A DNA stretch of 9,316 bases from Methylophilaceae bacterium (GCA_003533095.1 DOEL01000095.1:1-9316); one strand, 5' to 3'; positions 1 to 7,203 are shown, counted from the first letter of the stretch. Notes: generated by a model not told the origin, from the sequence alone. A program made the numbers and translations.

Positions 1-1136
1 AATCTCTGCCCTAAAAGTGTTGGCTTAATTATTTCATCATCTATGCTAATGAGTTTCTTATTAGTCGCAATTTTTAGTTCGTTATTAATAGCGGAAATAT
101 TGAGTCCTGTTTTTTCTTCGAAACTTTGAATAGTAAATCCATCAATCAAACGTAATTGATTCATCATAAATTCAAAAGCTAAATCTTTCTCCTGAACATT
201 TGTTTCTGATTCAATCATATTTTGTGTATTTACTTTTTCTATATATTGCTTAGGATTTTTATAACGACTTTCGCGCGATATTTTGTCGTGAAAGGTGAGT
301 TTGCTATGAGCACCAGCACCTATCCCCAAGTAATCTCCAAATTGCCAATAATTTAAATTATGTTGGCATTCTGATTTAGGTTTTGCAAAAGCAGAGGTTT
401 CATAATGTTTATAACCATGCTCACTTAAAATAGCTTCAATAGTTTCTTGCATGACTGCACTCTCATCATCCAGAGGTAATTTAGGAGGATGCTTAAAAAA
501 GAAAGTATTCGGTTCAATTGTGAGGTGATAAAAGGATAAATGTTTTGTATTAAAAGAAACTGCAGTCTTAGCATCACTGATTGCTTCATCTAATGTTTGA
601 TGCGGTAATGCGTACATTAAATCTAAATTCACTTCATTGAAATGCTGCATTGCAATTTCAATTCCTTTTTTAGCGTCTAGACTATTATGAATACGACCTA
701 ATGATTTTAGATGTTCATCGTTAAATGATTGAATACCTAGAGATACTCTTGTCACACCTGCTTCTTTATAGCTCTCAAAGTGATTTGTATCAATCGTCCC
801 TGGGTTAGCCTCAAGTGTAATTTCAGCGTCATATAAAATAGGCGTGAGAGCACGAACGTTACCTAAAATTTTCTGAATAGCTTTCCCACTAAAAAGACTT
901 GGCGTGCCACCACCAAAAAAAATGGAATGAATTTTTCTGCCCCAAATTTTAGGTAATGAGAATTCGAGATCTTTAATTAGTGCATTTACATACATCGATT
1001 CTAAATCACTAAAGTTTTGAGTGTCTTTATATTCGTGTGAATTGAAATCACAATAAGGACATTTTTTTACACACCAAGGAATGTGAATGTAGAGTGCGAG
1101 TGGTGGAGGCATAGCGAGTCTTGGAATCTGACTCAT
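1..1136 (-). CDS. hemW: HemW, radical-SAM haem chaperone (C-terminus cut by window edge)
   Basis: HemW is a radical-SAM protein related to oxygen-independent coproporphyrinogen oxidase (HemN). The HemW branch binds haem and is thought to deliver it to respiratory proteins; old annotations call it coproporphyrinogen III oxidase. I translated 378 codons with no stop up to the left edge. Near the N-terminus, YIHIPWCVKKCPYCDFNSH carries the 4Fe-4S cysteines C22, C26 and C29 in CxxxCxxC spacing. Next come GGGTPS (75-80), EANPGT (109-114) and VSLGIQSF (131-138), then NLDLMYALPHQT and, later, NLNYWQFGDYLGIGAGAHS, which is typical of HemW. The visible end reads TLLGQR, so probably only about ten residues are missing. 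The start at 1136 lies 7 nt after the stop of the 75-residue gene, with no clear Shine-Dalgarno. A second ATG at codon 9 is possible. It is the last visible gene of the leftward operon. Confidence 0.95.
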   Translation of the reverse strand, partial: MSQIPRLAMPPPLALYIHIPWCVKKCPYCDFNSHEYKDTQNFSDLESMYVNALIKDLEFSLPKIWGRKIHSIFFGGGTPSLFSGKAIQKILGNVRALTPILYDAEITLEANPGTIDTNHFESYKEAGVTRVSLGIQSFNDEHLKSLGRIHNSLDAKKGIEIAMQHFNEVNLDLMYALPHQTLDEAISDAKTAVSFNTKHLSFYHLTIEPNTFFFKHPPKLPLDDESAVMQETIEAILSEHGYKHYETSAFAKPKSECQHNLNYWQFGDYLGIGAGAHSKLTFHDKISRESRYKNPKQYIEKVNTQNMIESETNVQEKDLAFEFMMNQLRLIDGFTIQSFEEKTGLNISAINNELKIATNKKLISIDDEIIKPTLLGQR

Positions 1137-1143
1137 AAACTAC

Positions 1144-1371
1144 TTATTTATTTTTTAAATAAGGATTAATAAGATCATCAATCATTTGATGAAGTGCTTC
1201 CTTCATTTGCTTTTCCGAGACTTCCATTAAAAGACCATCTTCAATAGCATCTTGAGAAAGTTGTCTTATTTCATCAAAGTTTTCTTTCATAACTTTTATT
1301 TTTTCTGTACATGAGACAACTGATTGATCGTCACGTATCCAAGTAGGCCATTTATTTTTTAATTTATCCAT
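1144..1371 (-). CDS. Small conserved-looking protein of unknown function (75 aa) between rdgB and hemW
   Basis: I do not recognise a named family. The 75-residue product looks soluble and mostly helical, with many charged residues (Lys, Glu, Asp) and no signal peptide or membrane segment. It begins with a basic, Trp-containing stretch (KNKWPTWIRDD, 5-15). A core with a single Cys follows (SCTEKIKVMKEN, 20-31), then two amphipathic helices rich in acidic residues, and it ends in INPYLKNK. Its ATG lies inside the end of rdgB: the two share 8 nt (ATGGATAA, 1364-1371), which suggests translational coupling. hemW starts 7 nt after its stop. From memory, small proteins with a similar SC-EKIKV core and an NPY ending occur beside rdgB in other betaproteobacteria, but this is unverified. 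The operon position and the natural amino-acid composition argue that it is real. No function is proposed. Confidence 0.8.
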   Translation of the reverse strand: MDKLKNKWPTWIRDDQSVVSCTEKIKVMKENFDEIRQLSQDAIEDGLLMEVSEKQMKEALHQMIDDLINPYLKNK

Positions 1372-1960
1372 AAATCTGATTTAATCTTAATTTAAGTTTA
1401 TGTAACGCCTGTCCTCGATGACTAATACGGTTTTTAATATCCGGAGGTAATTCTGCCACAGCTTTTTCAGTCATATGATCTAAAAATAAAGGATCGTAAC
1501 CAAAACCACCGGAACCCCTCGGAGCTTTTAAAATTTCTCCATGCCAAATACCTTCGACAACAATCGGCTCTGGATCGAATTCATGTTTTACAAATACAAT
1601 GACACATGTGTAATGTGCTTTGCGGTTTGATTCATTTTCTAAGCTTTTTAAAAGTTTTTCATTATTTTTTTGATCTGAGGATGGCTCTCCTGCAAATCGG
1701 GCTGATAATACTCCTGGTTTTCCATCAAGCGCGTCCACACAAATACCTGAATCATCTGCTATTGCAGGTAGTTTTGATAAGCGGCTTGCGTGCCTTGCCT
1801 TGATAAGCGCATTCTCAACGAAAGTGTGAAAAGGCTCTTCAGTCGCTTCAATTTTAAAATGTGACTGAGGTAAAATCTCAATATTCATATCATCTAAGAT
1901 CGATTGAATTTCGATGAGTTTTTTGGCATTGCTTGTTGCAATGACGATTTGGTTCTTCAT
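1364..1960 (-). CDS. rdgB: dITP/XTP pyrophosphatase (Ham1/RdgB family)
   Basis: RdgB hydrolyses deaminated purine nucleoside triphosphates (ITP, dITP, XTP) to monophosphate and pyrophosphate, keeping hypoxanthine and xanthine out of DNA and RNA. It is cytosolic and normally a homodimer using Mg2+. All family marks are present: the N-terminal nucleotide-binding TSNAKK (9-14), FVENALIKARHAS (47-59), the catalytic ADDSGICVDALDGKPGV (68-84) with paired aspartates D69-D70, GGFGYDPLF (151-159), and SHRGQAL (180-186). At 198 residues it is almost the length of E. coli RdgB (197). It starts 4 nt after the rph stop, with only a weak AAAG upstream, so coupling to rph translation is likely. Its last 8 nt overlap the next small gene. 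The order rdgB then hemW is also found in E. coli. Confidence 0.98.
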   Translation of the reverse strand: MKNQIVIATSNAKKLIEIQSILDDMNIEILPQSHFKIEATEEPFHTFVENALIKARHASRLSKLPAIADDSGICVDALDGKPGVLSARFAGEPSSDQKNNEKLLKSLENESNRKAHYTCVIVFVKHEFDPEPIVVEGIWHGEILKAPRGSGGFGYDPLFLDHMTEKAVAELPPDIKNRISHRGQALHKLKLRLNQIYG

Positions 1961-1964
1961 GAAA

Positions 1965-2678
1965 TTACTTTAAAACGTTTTTTTGTAATTGAATAAGTTC
2001 TTTAATGCCATTGGCTGCAAGATCGGACATCTCGTCCATCATCGCACGAGAAAAAGGAGTGCCTTCGGCAGTGCCTTGAATTTCTACAAAACCACCTGAG
2101 CCTGTCATGACAATATTCATATCGGTGTCACAACTTGAATCTTCAGAATAATCTAAATCTAATAAAGGTTTGCCCTCATGAAGACCAACGGAAATAGCAG
2201 CTACTGAATCAATTAGGGGGGATTCAGTTATCAGTTTTTGATTGATAAGGTGCGTAATGGCATCATGAACAGCGACATAAGCTCCTGTGATACTTGCCGT
2301 GCGTGTTCCACCATCAGCTTGAATCACATCACAATCAACTTGAATAGTGCGTTCACCTAGTTTTTTCAAATCAATAATCGCACGTAAACTTCTTCCAATA
2401 AGACGTTGAATTTCTTGTGTGCGGCCTGATTGTTTTCCGCGAGCCGCTTCGCGATCCATTCTGGATCCAGTCGATCTTGGAAGCATACCGTATTCAGCTG
2501 TAATCCAACCTTGGTTTTGGCCTTTTAAAAAAGAAGGTACTTTTTCATCAATACTTGCTGTGCATAACACATGGGTATCACCAAACTTAATTAAGACAGA
2601 ACCTTCTGCATGTTTTGTGTAATGTCTAATAATTTCAACCGGTCTTAATTGGTTGTGAGCACGTTGATTTAATCTCAT
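1965..2678 (-). CDS. rph: Ribonuclease PH (start placed at the internal ATG)
   Basis: RNase PH is a phosphorolytic 3'-to-5' exoribonuclease that trims tRNA and other RNA 3' ends and works as a hexameric ring. From the start chosen here it has 237 residues, close to the usual 238. It opens [16 protein letters not shown], the normal family N-terminus. Other marks are [17 protein letters not shown] (57-73), [15 protein letters not shown] (85-99), the phosphate-binding region [19 protein letters not shown] (115-133), and the acidic stretch [17 protein letters not shown] (174-190) that contributes metal ligands. An upstream in-frame ATG at 2705 would add nine residues. I reject it because GAGGA at 2686-2690 sits 7 nt before the 2678 ATG, and a TATAAT box overlaps the 2705 ATG. 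It is the first gene of the leftward operon. It is not frameshifted, unlike the copy in E. coli K-12. Confidence 0.97.
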   Translation of the reverse strand: MRLNQRAHNQLRPVEIIRHYTKHAEGSVLIKFGDTHVLCTASIDEKVPSFLKGQNQGWITAEYGMLPRSTGSRMDREAARGKQSGRTQEIQRLIGRSLRAIIDLKKLGERTIQVDCDVIQADGGTRTASITGAYVAVHDAITHLINQKLITESPLIDSVAAISVGLHEGKPLLDLDYSEDSSCDTDMNIVMTGSGGFVEIQGTAEGTPFSRAMMDEMSDLAANGIKELIQLQKNVLK

Positions 2679-2685
2679 GATCTTA

Positions 2686-2690
2686 TCCTC
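2686..2690 (-). promoter_or_regulatory. Shine-Dalgarno of rph that decides its start
   Basis: On the minus strand this reads GAGGA, followed by a 7-nt spacer (TAAGATC) and the ATG at 2678. It is one of the best ribosome-binding sites in the window and supports the family-length start of rph over the ATG 27 nt upstream. Confidence 0.8.
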
Positions 2691-2703
2691 AATAGAAGAC
2701 GTC

Positions 2704-2709
2704 ATTATA
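2704..2709 (-). promoter_or_regulatory. Consensus -10 box (TATAAT) for the rph-rdgB-hemW operon
   Basis: The minus strand has a perfect TATAAT in the divergent gap. It would place the transcription start near 2697, about 20 nt before the rph ATG at 2678 and just ahead of its Shine-Dalgarno. No good -35 hexamer is found at 16-18 nt spacing (the 17-nt position reads ATATCA, three matches to TTGACA), and there is no TG extension. An activator could contribute, or the promoter may be weak. The perfect 10-bp palindrome AAGCTAGCTT (2709-2718) abuts the box. This is a pattern-based call only. Confidence 0.5.
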
Positions 2710-2810
2710 AGCTAGCTTTAATTGATTGATATCTTGTCATTTAAAGGTTTTAGTCGCAAATGCAACTATAGATTGATAAAATGACGCTTAAATATTGAAT
2801 TGGATACTCT

Positions 2811-3677
2811 ATGGTTTTAAGTATGACCGGTTTCTCTTTTAAAGAAGCAGATACAGAACAGGGTATTTTGCTGCTTGAATTTCGGTCTTTAAATAATCGA
2901 TATTTAGAGCTCCAAGTAAAATTAGATGAATCCTTAAGATCTTTTGAGCCTATGATTCGCGATTTGATATCTGCGGAAATTAAAAGAGGCAAAGTGGATT
3001 GTAGAATTTATTTCAAACCCAAAAACCATATACTTGATGTTAAAAATGTAGATCCACTAAAGTTAAAACAGCTCGCGACTTCAGTCGATGAAATTGCAAA
3101 ACATTTTCCCCATGTGCAACCAGTTAATGCACTCGATATTTTAAAAACAAGCGAGATCATGCGCGATCAATCGGTCGACATGAATTTGCTTGAACAAGAC
3201 CTTAAAAAAAATCTCAAAGAAGCGTTAAAAGAAATTCAAGCATCTAAAGCGCGTGAAGGTGAAAAATTACAAAAAATTTTATTGGAAAAATTAAAAGAAA
3301 TTGAGATGCTTGTAGATGATGCAAAAAAAATCTTACCCGTCTTAATCAAAGAGTATCAAGCTAAAATTGAAAATAAATTTAAGGAGGCATTGATTTCAAT
3401 TGATGATGATCGCCTCAAACAAGAATTTCTTATTTTTATACAAAAGATGGATATCGACGAGGAGTTAAGCCGTATTGCATCGCATATTGATGAGGTGAGA
3501 CGTTTACTCAAAACGGATGGGGCGATTGGTAAAAAATTAGACTTTATGATGCAAGAATTGAATCGCGAAGCAAATACGCTAGGTTCAAAATCCATTTCAC
3601 CAAAAACCTCACAAATATCAGTTGATTTAAAAGTTTTGATTGAGCAAATGCGCGAACAAATTCAAAATATTGAATAA
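2811..3677 (+). CDS. yicC: YicC family endoribonuclease (YicC-like N domain plus DUF1732)
   Basis: YicC-family proteins (YloC in Bacillus) are widespread, and E. coli YicC has been reported as an endoribonuclease affecting small-RNA decay. The protein opens MVLSMTGFSF, the usual family start, and shows EFRSLNNRYLEL (23-34) in the N-terminal domain. A long charged coiled-coil-like region follows (about 125-200). The C-terminus carries the strongly conserved block DIDEELSRIASHIDEVRRLL (214-233), then GKKLDFMMQELNREANTLGSKS (240-261) with its invariant polar residues. Length is 288 residues, against 287 in E. coli. The start is the first ATG after an in-frame TGA at 2796, with a weak TGGA 6 nt upstream. 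It leads the rightward gene string and is divergent from rph, as in E. coli. Its linkage to gmk and rpoZ resembles Bacillus. Confidence 0.95.
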   Translation: MVLSMTGFSFKEADTEQGILLLEFRSLNNRYLELQVKLDESLRSFEPMIRDLISAEIKRGKVDCRIYFKPKNHILDVKNVDPLKLKQLATSVDEIAKHFPHVQPVNALDILKTSEIMRDQSVDMNLLEQDLKKNLKEALKEIQASKAREGEKLQKILLEKLKEIEMLVDDAKKILPVLIKEYQAKIENKFKEALISIDDDRLKQEFLIFIQKMDIDEELSRIASHIDEVRRLLKTDGAIGKKLDFMMQELNREANTLGSKSISPKTSQISVDLKVLIEQMREQIQNIE

Positions 3678-3695
3678 AATGATTAAAAAGTTTAT

Positions 3696-4307
3696 ATGAG
3701 CCAAGCCCATTTATTTATTATTGCAGCAGCTTCCGGTGCCGGTAAGACGACGCTCGTAAAAGCCTTGTTAAATAAAGATAAAGATCTTCAGGCCTCTGTA
3801 TCTCACACTACGCGAAAACCACGTCCAGGAGAAGTAGATGGTGTGGACTATCATTTTGTTGATGAGAGTACCTTTTTAGATTTGAAGAAAAAAGGAGAAT
3901 TCTTAGAATCTGCTGAATGTCATGGCGCTATGTATGGCACAAGTAAAAAATCGGTTCAGACTATTCTTGATCTAAAGAAAGACGTAATTTTAGAAATTGA
4001 TTGGCAAGGTGCTAAAGCGCTTAAAGCTCAATTTAAAGAAGCTGTTTCAATTTTTGTATTACCACCCTCCGTTGAGACTTTAGCTGAAAGATTAAATAAC
4101 CGTGGACATGATAGTGATGAGACGATTGCTAAGAGATTAGCAGTTGCCCGAGAAGAGATGAGTCATGTAGATGAGTTTGATTATGTTACAATCAACGATG
4201 ACTTTGAAGTAGCGCTCCACGATCTTATGGCGATTATTCGATCCACTCGATTAATGTGTCATATTCAGCTCACACGACATAGCCACTTAATTAAAAACTT
4301 GACTTGA
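3696..4307 (+). CDS. gmk: Guanylate kinase
   Basis: Guanylate kinase phosphorylates GMP (and dGMP) to GDP with ATP, an essential step that supplies GTP and the precursors of (p)ppGpp. The P-loop is ASGAGKT (12-18). The GMP-binding part contains [17 protein letters not shown] (39-55) and YGTSK (80-84). ILEIDWQGA (98-106) carries the Asp of the second nucleotide motif, followed by FVLPPS (120-125), RGHD (136-139) and FDYVTIND (161-168). Length is 203 residues (E. coli 207). There is an 18-nt gap after yicC and no visible Shine-Dalgarno. A six-codon frame at 3679-3699 ends in a TGA that overlaps the gmk ATG (ATGA), so start-stop coupling is possible. rpoZ follows 16 nt after the stop. Confidence 0.98.
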   Translation: MSQAHLFIIAAASGAGKTTLVKALLNKDKDLQASVSHTTRKPRPGEVDGVDYHFVDESTFLDLKKKGEFLESAECHGAMYGTSKKSVQTILDLKKDVILEIDWQGAKALKAQFKEAVSIFVLPPSVETLAERLNNRGHDSDETIAKRLAVAREEMSHVDEFDYVTINDDFEVALHDLMAIIRSTRLMCHIQLTRHSHLIKNLT

Positions 4308-4323
4308 AATTTGGAGAAATAGC

Positions 4324-4539
4324 ATGGCACGAATTACAGTAGATGATTGTTTAGAGATGATTCCTAATCGCTTTAAACTAACTTTAGCTGCCGCATACCG
4401 CGCAAGACAATTAGCGAACGGTGCTGAAGCACTAGTAAGTACACATGGTTTAAGAGATAAGCCTACGGTATTAGCATTAAGAGAAATCGCAGCAGGTAAA
4501 GTGGGTCTTGATATCTTAAACAGAAAAACAACATACTAA
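4324..4539 (+). CDS. rpoZ: RNA polymerase omega subunit
   Basis: Omega binds the beta-prime subunit, aids RNA polymerase assembly, and in proteobacteria forms (p)ppGpp site 1 together with beta-prime. The protein begins [20 protein letters not shown], close to E. coli [20 protein letters not shown], so the extreme N-terminal residues that contact (p)ppGpp in E. coli are kept. The core [13 protein letters not shown] (23-35) and [13 protein letters not shown] (48-60) are typical. At 71 residues it lacks the C-terminal tail of the 91-residue E. coli protein, a length normal for betaproteobacteria as far as I recall. A clear GGAGA lies 6 nt before the ATG. Its place between gmk and the (p)ppGpp enzyme gene is conserved in gammaproteobacteria. 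Confidence 0.98.
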   Translation: MARITVDDCLEMIPNRFKLTLAAAYRARQLANGAEALVSTHGLRDKPTVLALREIAAGKVGLDILNRKTTY

Positions 4540-4552
4540 ATTAATAAAAATA

Positions 4553-4564
4553 GGGCATAAGCCC
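4553..4564 (+). other. Small GC inverted repeat between rpoZ and spoT
   Basis: GGGC-ATAA-GCCC forms a perfect 4-bp stem with a 4-nt loop in the 42-nt gap between rpoZ and the Rsh gene. It stands out as a GC-rich block in very AT-rich surroundings. No run of T follows, so it is not a Rho-independent terminator. It could protect mRNA ends or be chance. Confidence 0.3.
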
Positions 4565-4581
4565 ACACAAGATTAAAGACT

Positions 4582-6783
4582 ATGGCTAGTACCGCTCATT
4601 TTAATAAAGCGGATGCTCAAAAAACACCGCCACTTCCGTTACTGCCTGTCGATAACGAAGAGTCTGAACTCACAATCCTTCTTAAGACTTACTTAAAAAC
4701 GAAAGATATCCACAAAATATGGGATGCCTATCGTTTTAGTGAAGAAGCACATCACGGCCAATCTAGACGCAGTGGTGAGCCTTATATTGTTCATCCAGTG
4801 GCTGTCGCTTGTACATTAGCTAGGTTGCACCTCGACGCTCCCACGATCCTTGCAGCTCTTCTTCACGATGTTGTTGAAGATACAACAATTACAAGCAAAG
4901 AAATTGAAAAGAAATTTGGCAAACAAGTATCCGTCTTAGTCGATGGTTTATCCAAACTCGATAAAATTGAATTTCAAGATGCTACTCAAGCACAAGCCGA
5001 AAACTTTAGAAAAATGTTACTGGCGATGTCAAATGATGTGCGCGTTATTTTAGTGAAGCTCGCAGATCGCTTACATAATATGCAAACGTTAGATGTTTTA
5101 AGACCAGAAAAACAAAAACGTATTGCACAAGAAACCCATGATATATATGCGCCTATTGCAAATCGATTAGGCTTAAATACGATCTATCAGGAGCTTGAAG
5201 ATTTAAGTTTTAAACATCTTTACCCGATGCGCTATCGCGCTATTCAAAAAGCCATGAAGGCATCCCGAGGTAATCGTCGCGAAGTGGTTGAAAAAATTAC
5301 GGCATCAATTAAACAAAAACTCGCTGAAATGAAAATAAACGCCGAAGTCACAGGACGTGAAAAAAATACTTATAGTATTTATAAAAAGATGAGCGAAAAA
5401 GGTATGTCTTTTGCACAAATTAATGACATCTATGCATTTAGAGTCATTGTAAAAGAAGCCAACGATGCATATTCAGCACTCGGTGCTCTTCATGGGCTCT
5501 ATAAACCTCTCCCAGGTAAATTTAAAGATTACATTGCAATTCCAAAAGCTAATGGCTATCAATCACTTCATACAAGTTTATTTGGTCCTTTTGGAACACC
5601 TATTGAAGTTCAAATTCGTAGTGAAAAAATGCATAAACTTGCAGAAGCAGGTGTTGCAGCACACTGGCTTTATAAAACTAAAGATGCGCATTTAACTGAA
5701 CTTCAACAACAAACACATCAGTGGTTAAAACGTCTTTTAGAAATTCAATCAGACAGTTCAGATTCGCTTGAATTTTTAGAACATTTAAAAGTCGATCTTT
5801 TCCCTGACGAAGTTTATGTATTTACTCCTAAAGGAAAAATTTTAGCGCTTCCTAAAGGTTCTACCGCAGTCGATTTTGCATATGCAGTGCATAGTGATGT
5901 AGGGAATTGTTGTGTCGCCGCAAAATATAATCAAGAACTTGTCCCACTTCGTGCCGAAGTAAATAATGGGGATCATATTGAAATTATTACAGCACCTTTA
6001 GCAAAACCTAATCCTGCATGGCTTAATTTTGTGATTACGGGAAAAGCAAGATCACATATACGACAATATTTAAAATCGATTGAATCAGAAGAGTCTTCGA
6101 GACTTGGTGAGGGTATGCTAAATCAAGCACTCAAAGCGCTTCATATTAGCCCATCTTCCATTAAAGAGTCTCATTGGAAAAAATTAATCAGCGATTATGG
6201 CGTTAAAACGAAAGAAGACATCTTGGCTGAAATTGGTTTAGGCAAACGAATGAACGTCATGGTGGCACACCAGCTTATTAGTTTTATGGAAGGGACAAGT
6301 CACGTAAAAGGTAAACATAAGCAACTCGATGTGATTACTATTAAAGGGTCTGAGAGCATGGCAATTCAATTGGCAACTTGTTGTCATCCTATTCCAGGCG
6401 ATCCTATTTTGGGATTTATTAATAAAGATAAAGGCCTTGTCGTACACACACATGACTGTTTAGCGATTCGAAAATTTAAACTTGATCCTGATAAATGGCT
6501 TGATGTTCAATGGGATCCAAATCCAGATCGATTATTCAAGGTCAATTTACAAATCATGGTTTTAAATGAGCGTGGAATGCTTGCTAAAATTTCTTCTGTG
6601 ATTGCAGAATCAGATTCAAATATTGATAATGTGAATGTTGAAGAGTCGGACGGCGGACATTTTGTAAATGTGAATTTTATTGTGCAAGTGCATAATCGCA
6701 TTCATTTAGCAGATCTTATGAGAAACTTAAGAAAGATTACAAATATTTCCAGAATTAGTCGTGTGAAAATGAAAAGTTTTTAA
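4582..6783 (+). CDS. spoT: Bifunctional (p)ppGpp synthetase/hydrolase, SpoT/Rel type
   Basis: This long RelA/SpoT homologue makes (p)ppGpp from ATP and GTP/GDP and hydrolyses it to GTP/GDP plus pyrophosphate, controlling the stringent response. Its 733 residues carry all domains in order. The HD hydrolase (about 50-200) is intact, with H71, LLHDVVEDT (93-101) and ADRLHNMQTL (161-170). The synthetase (about 230-370) has GREKNTYSIYKKM (258-270), DIYAFRVIV, KFKDYIAIPKANGYQSLHT (313-331) and EVQIRS (342-347). TGS (about 408-470) starts DEVYVFTPKG. A helical region follows, then a Cys/His zinc-finger-like module with CCHPIPGDPI (600-609) and HTHDC (622-626), then a C-terminal ACT domain (about 652-730). 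Intact HD residues and KFKD, not the EXDD of RelA, argue for both activities. It is about 30 residues longer at the N-terminus than E. coli SpoT (702). The Shine-Dalgarno is weak (AAAGAC). Confidence 0.97.
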   Translation: MASTAHFNKADAQKTPPLPLLPVDNEESELTILLKTYLKTKDIHKIWDAYRFSEEAHHGQSRRSGEPYIVHPVAVACTLARLHLDAPTILAALLHDVVEDTTITSKEIEKKFGKQVSVLVDGLSKLDKIEFQDATQAQAENFRKMLLAMSNDVRVILVKLADRLHNMQTLDVLRPEKQKRIAQETHDIYAPIANRLGLNTIYQELEDLSFKHLYPMRYRAIQKAMKASRGNRREVVEKITASIKQKLAEMKINAEVTGREKNTYSIYKKMSEKGMSFAQINDIYAFRVIVKEANDAYSALGALHGLYKPLPGKFKDYIAIPKANGYQSLHTSLFGPFGTPIEVQIRSEKMHKLAEAGVAAHWLYKTKDAHLTELQQQTHQWLKRLLEIQSDSSDSLEFLEHLKVDLFPDEVYVFTPKGKILALPKGSTAVDFAYAVHSDVGNCCVAAKYNQELVPLRAEVNNGDHIEIITAPLAKPNPAWLNFVITGKARSHIRQYLKSIESEESSRLGEGMLNQALKALHISPSSIKESHWKKLISDYGVKTKEDILAEIGLGKRMNVMVAHQLISFMEGTSHVKGKHKQLDVITIKGSESMAIQLATCCHPIPGDPILGFINKDKGLVVHTHDCLAIRKFKLDPDKWLDVQWDPNPDRLFKVNLQIMVLNERGMLAKISSVIAESDSNIDNVNVEESDGGHFVNVNFIVQVHNRIHLADLMRNLRKITNISRISRVKMKSF

Positions 6784-6813
6784 GCTACTTATTAAAAAAG
6801 AAAGATTGAAGAA

Positions 6814-7191
6814 ATGACAAAACAAATAATTCAAACTAAAAACGCACCCGAAGCGATTGGAACTTATTCTCAAGCTGTTAAAACAGGCAATACGATTTAT
6901 TTGTCAGGTCAAATTGCACTTGATCCTCAATCGATGCAATTGGTTGAAGGCATTGAGGCACAAATTCATCAGGTATTTAAAAATCTGCAATCAGTTGTTG
7001 AGGCTTCTGGAGCTAAGTTAAGTGACATTGTTAAAATTAATATTTACTTAACTGATTTATCTCATTTTGCTTTGGTCAATACCATCATGGGTGAATATTT
7101 TACAAAGCCTTATCCAGCAAGAGCCGCAGTAGGTGTTGCATCACTTCCTAGAAATGCACTCATCGAAGCTGATGGTGTGGTTGTTCTTTAA
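6814..7191 (+). CDS. ridA: RidA/YjgF family enamine/imine deaminase
   Basis: RidA hydrolyses reactive enamine/imine intermediates, such as 2-aminoacrylate from PLP-dependent serine/threonine dehydratases, to ketoacids and ammonia. It protects PLP enzymes and works as a cytosolic homotrimer. The 125 residues align along their length with E. coli RidA (128). Landmarks are [13 protein letters not shown] (10-22), LSGQIALDP (30-38), [18 protein letters not shown] (62-79) and the signature [18 protein letters not shown] (101-118). R103 corresponds to the substrate-binding Arg105 of E. coli, and E118 to Glu120. The gene starts 30 nt after spoT with only a weak purine stretch (GAAGAA) before the ATG. 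It occupies the slot held by trmH in E. coli; Pseudomonas also has a ridA-type gene after spoT. The product ends slightly early (ADGVVVL) without the usual short basic tail. Confidence 0.96.
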   Translation: MTKQIIQTKNAPEAIGTYSQAVKTGNTIYLSGQIALDPQSMQLVEGIEAQIHQVFKNLQSVVEASGAKLSDIVKINIYLTDLSHFALVNTIMGEYFTKPYPARAAVGVASLPRNALIEADGVVVL

Positions 7192-7203
7192 TTATTTTTA
7201 CTT

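Noticed and set aside
1606..1803. 65-residue plus-strand frame inside rdgB, hydrophobic in parts
   Set aside because: It is antisense to conserved RdgB motifs. Its hydrophobic look is what is expected from reverse reading of AT-rich coding DNA.
2679..2705. Nine-codon N-terminal extension of rph from ATG 2705
   Set aside because: The ATG is part of a TATAAT box, the internal ATG has a strong GAGGA, and the family starts at the internal Met.
2773..2810. TTGATA as a -35 box for yicC, or ATGACG/GATACT as a promoter
   Set aside because: TTGATA has no -10-like hexamer at 15-18 nt. The ATGACG/GATACT pair has four matches in each hexamer and would start transcription inside yicC.
2750..2992. 80-residue frame on the minus strand across the divergent gap and the start of yicC
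   Set aside because: It lies opposite the well-supported YicC N-terminus, has no family resemblance and a low-quality Ser/Ile-rich composition, and no ribosome-binding site was seen.
6238..6701. Minus-strand frames (71 and 64 residues) inside the Rsh gene
   Set aside because: They are shadows of the zinc-finger-like and ACT coding region, with no start signals and no recognisable protein features.
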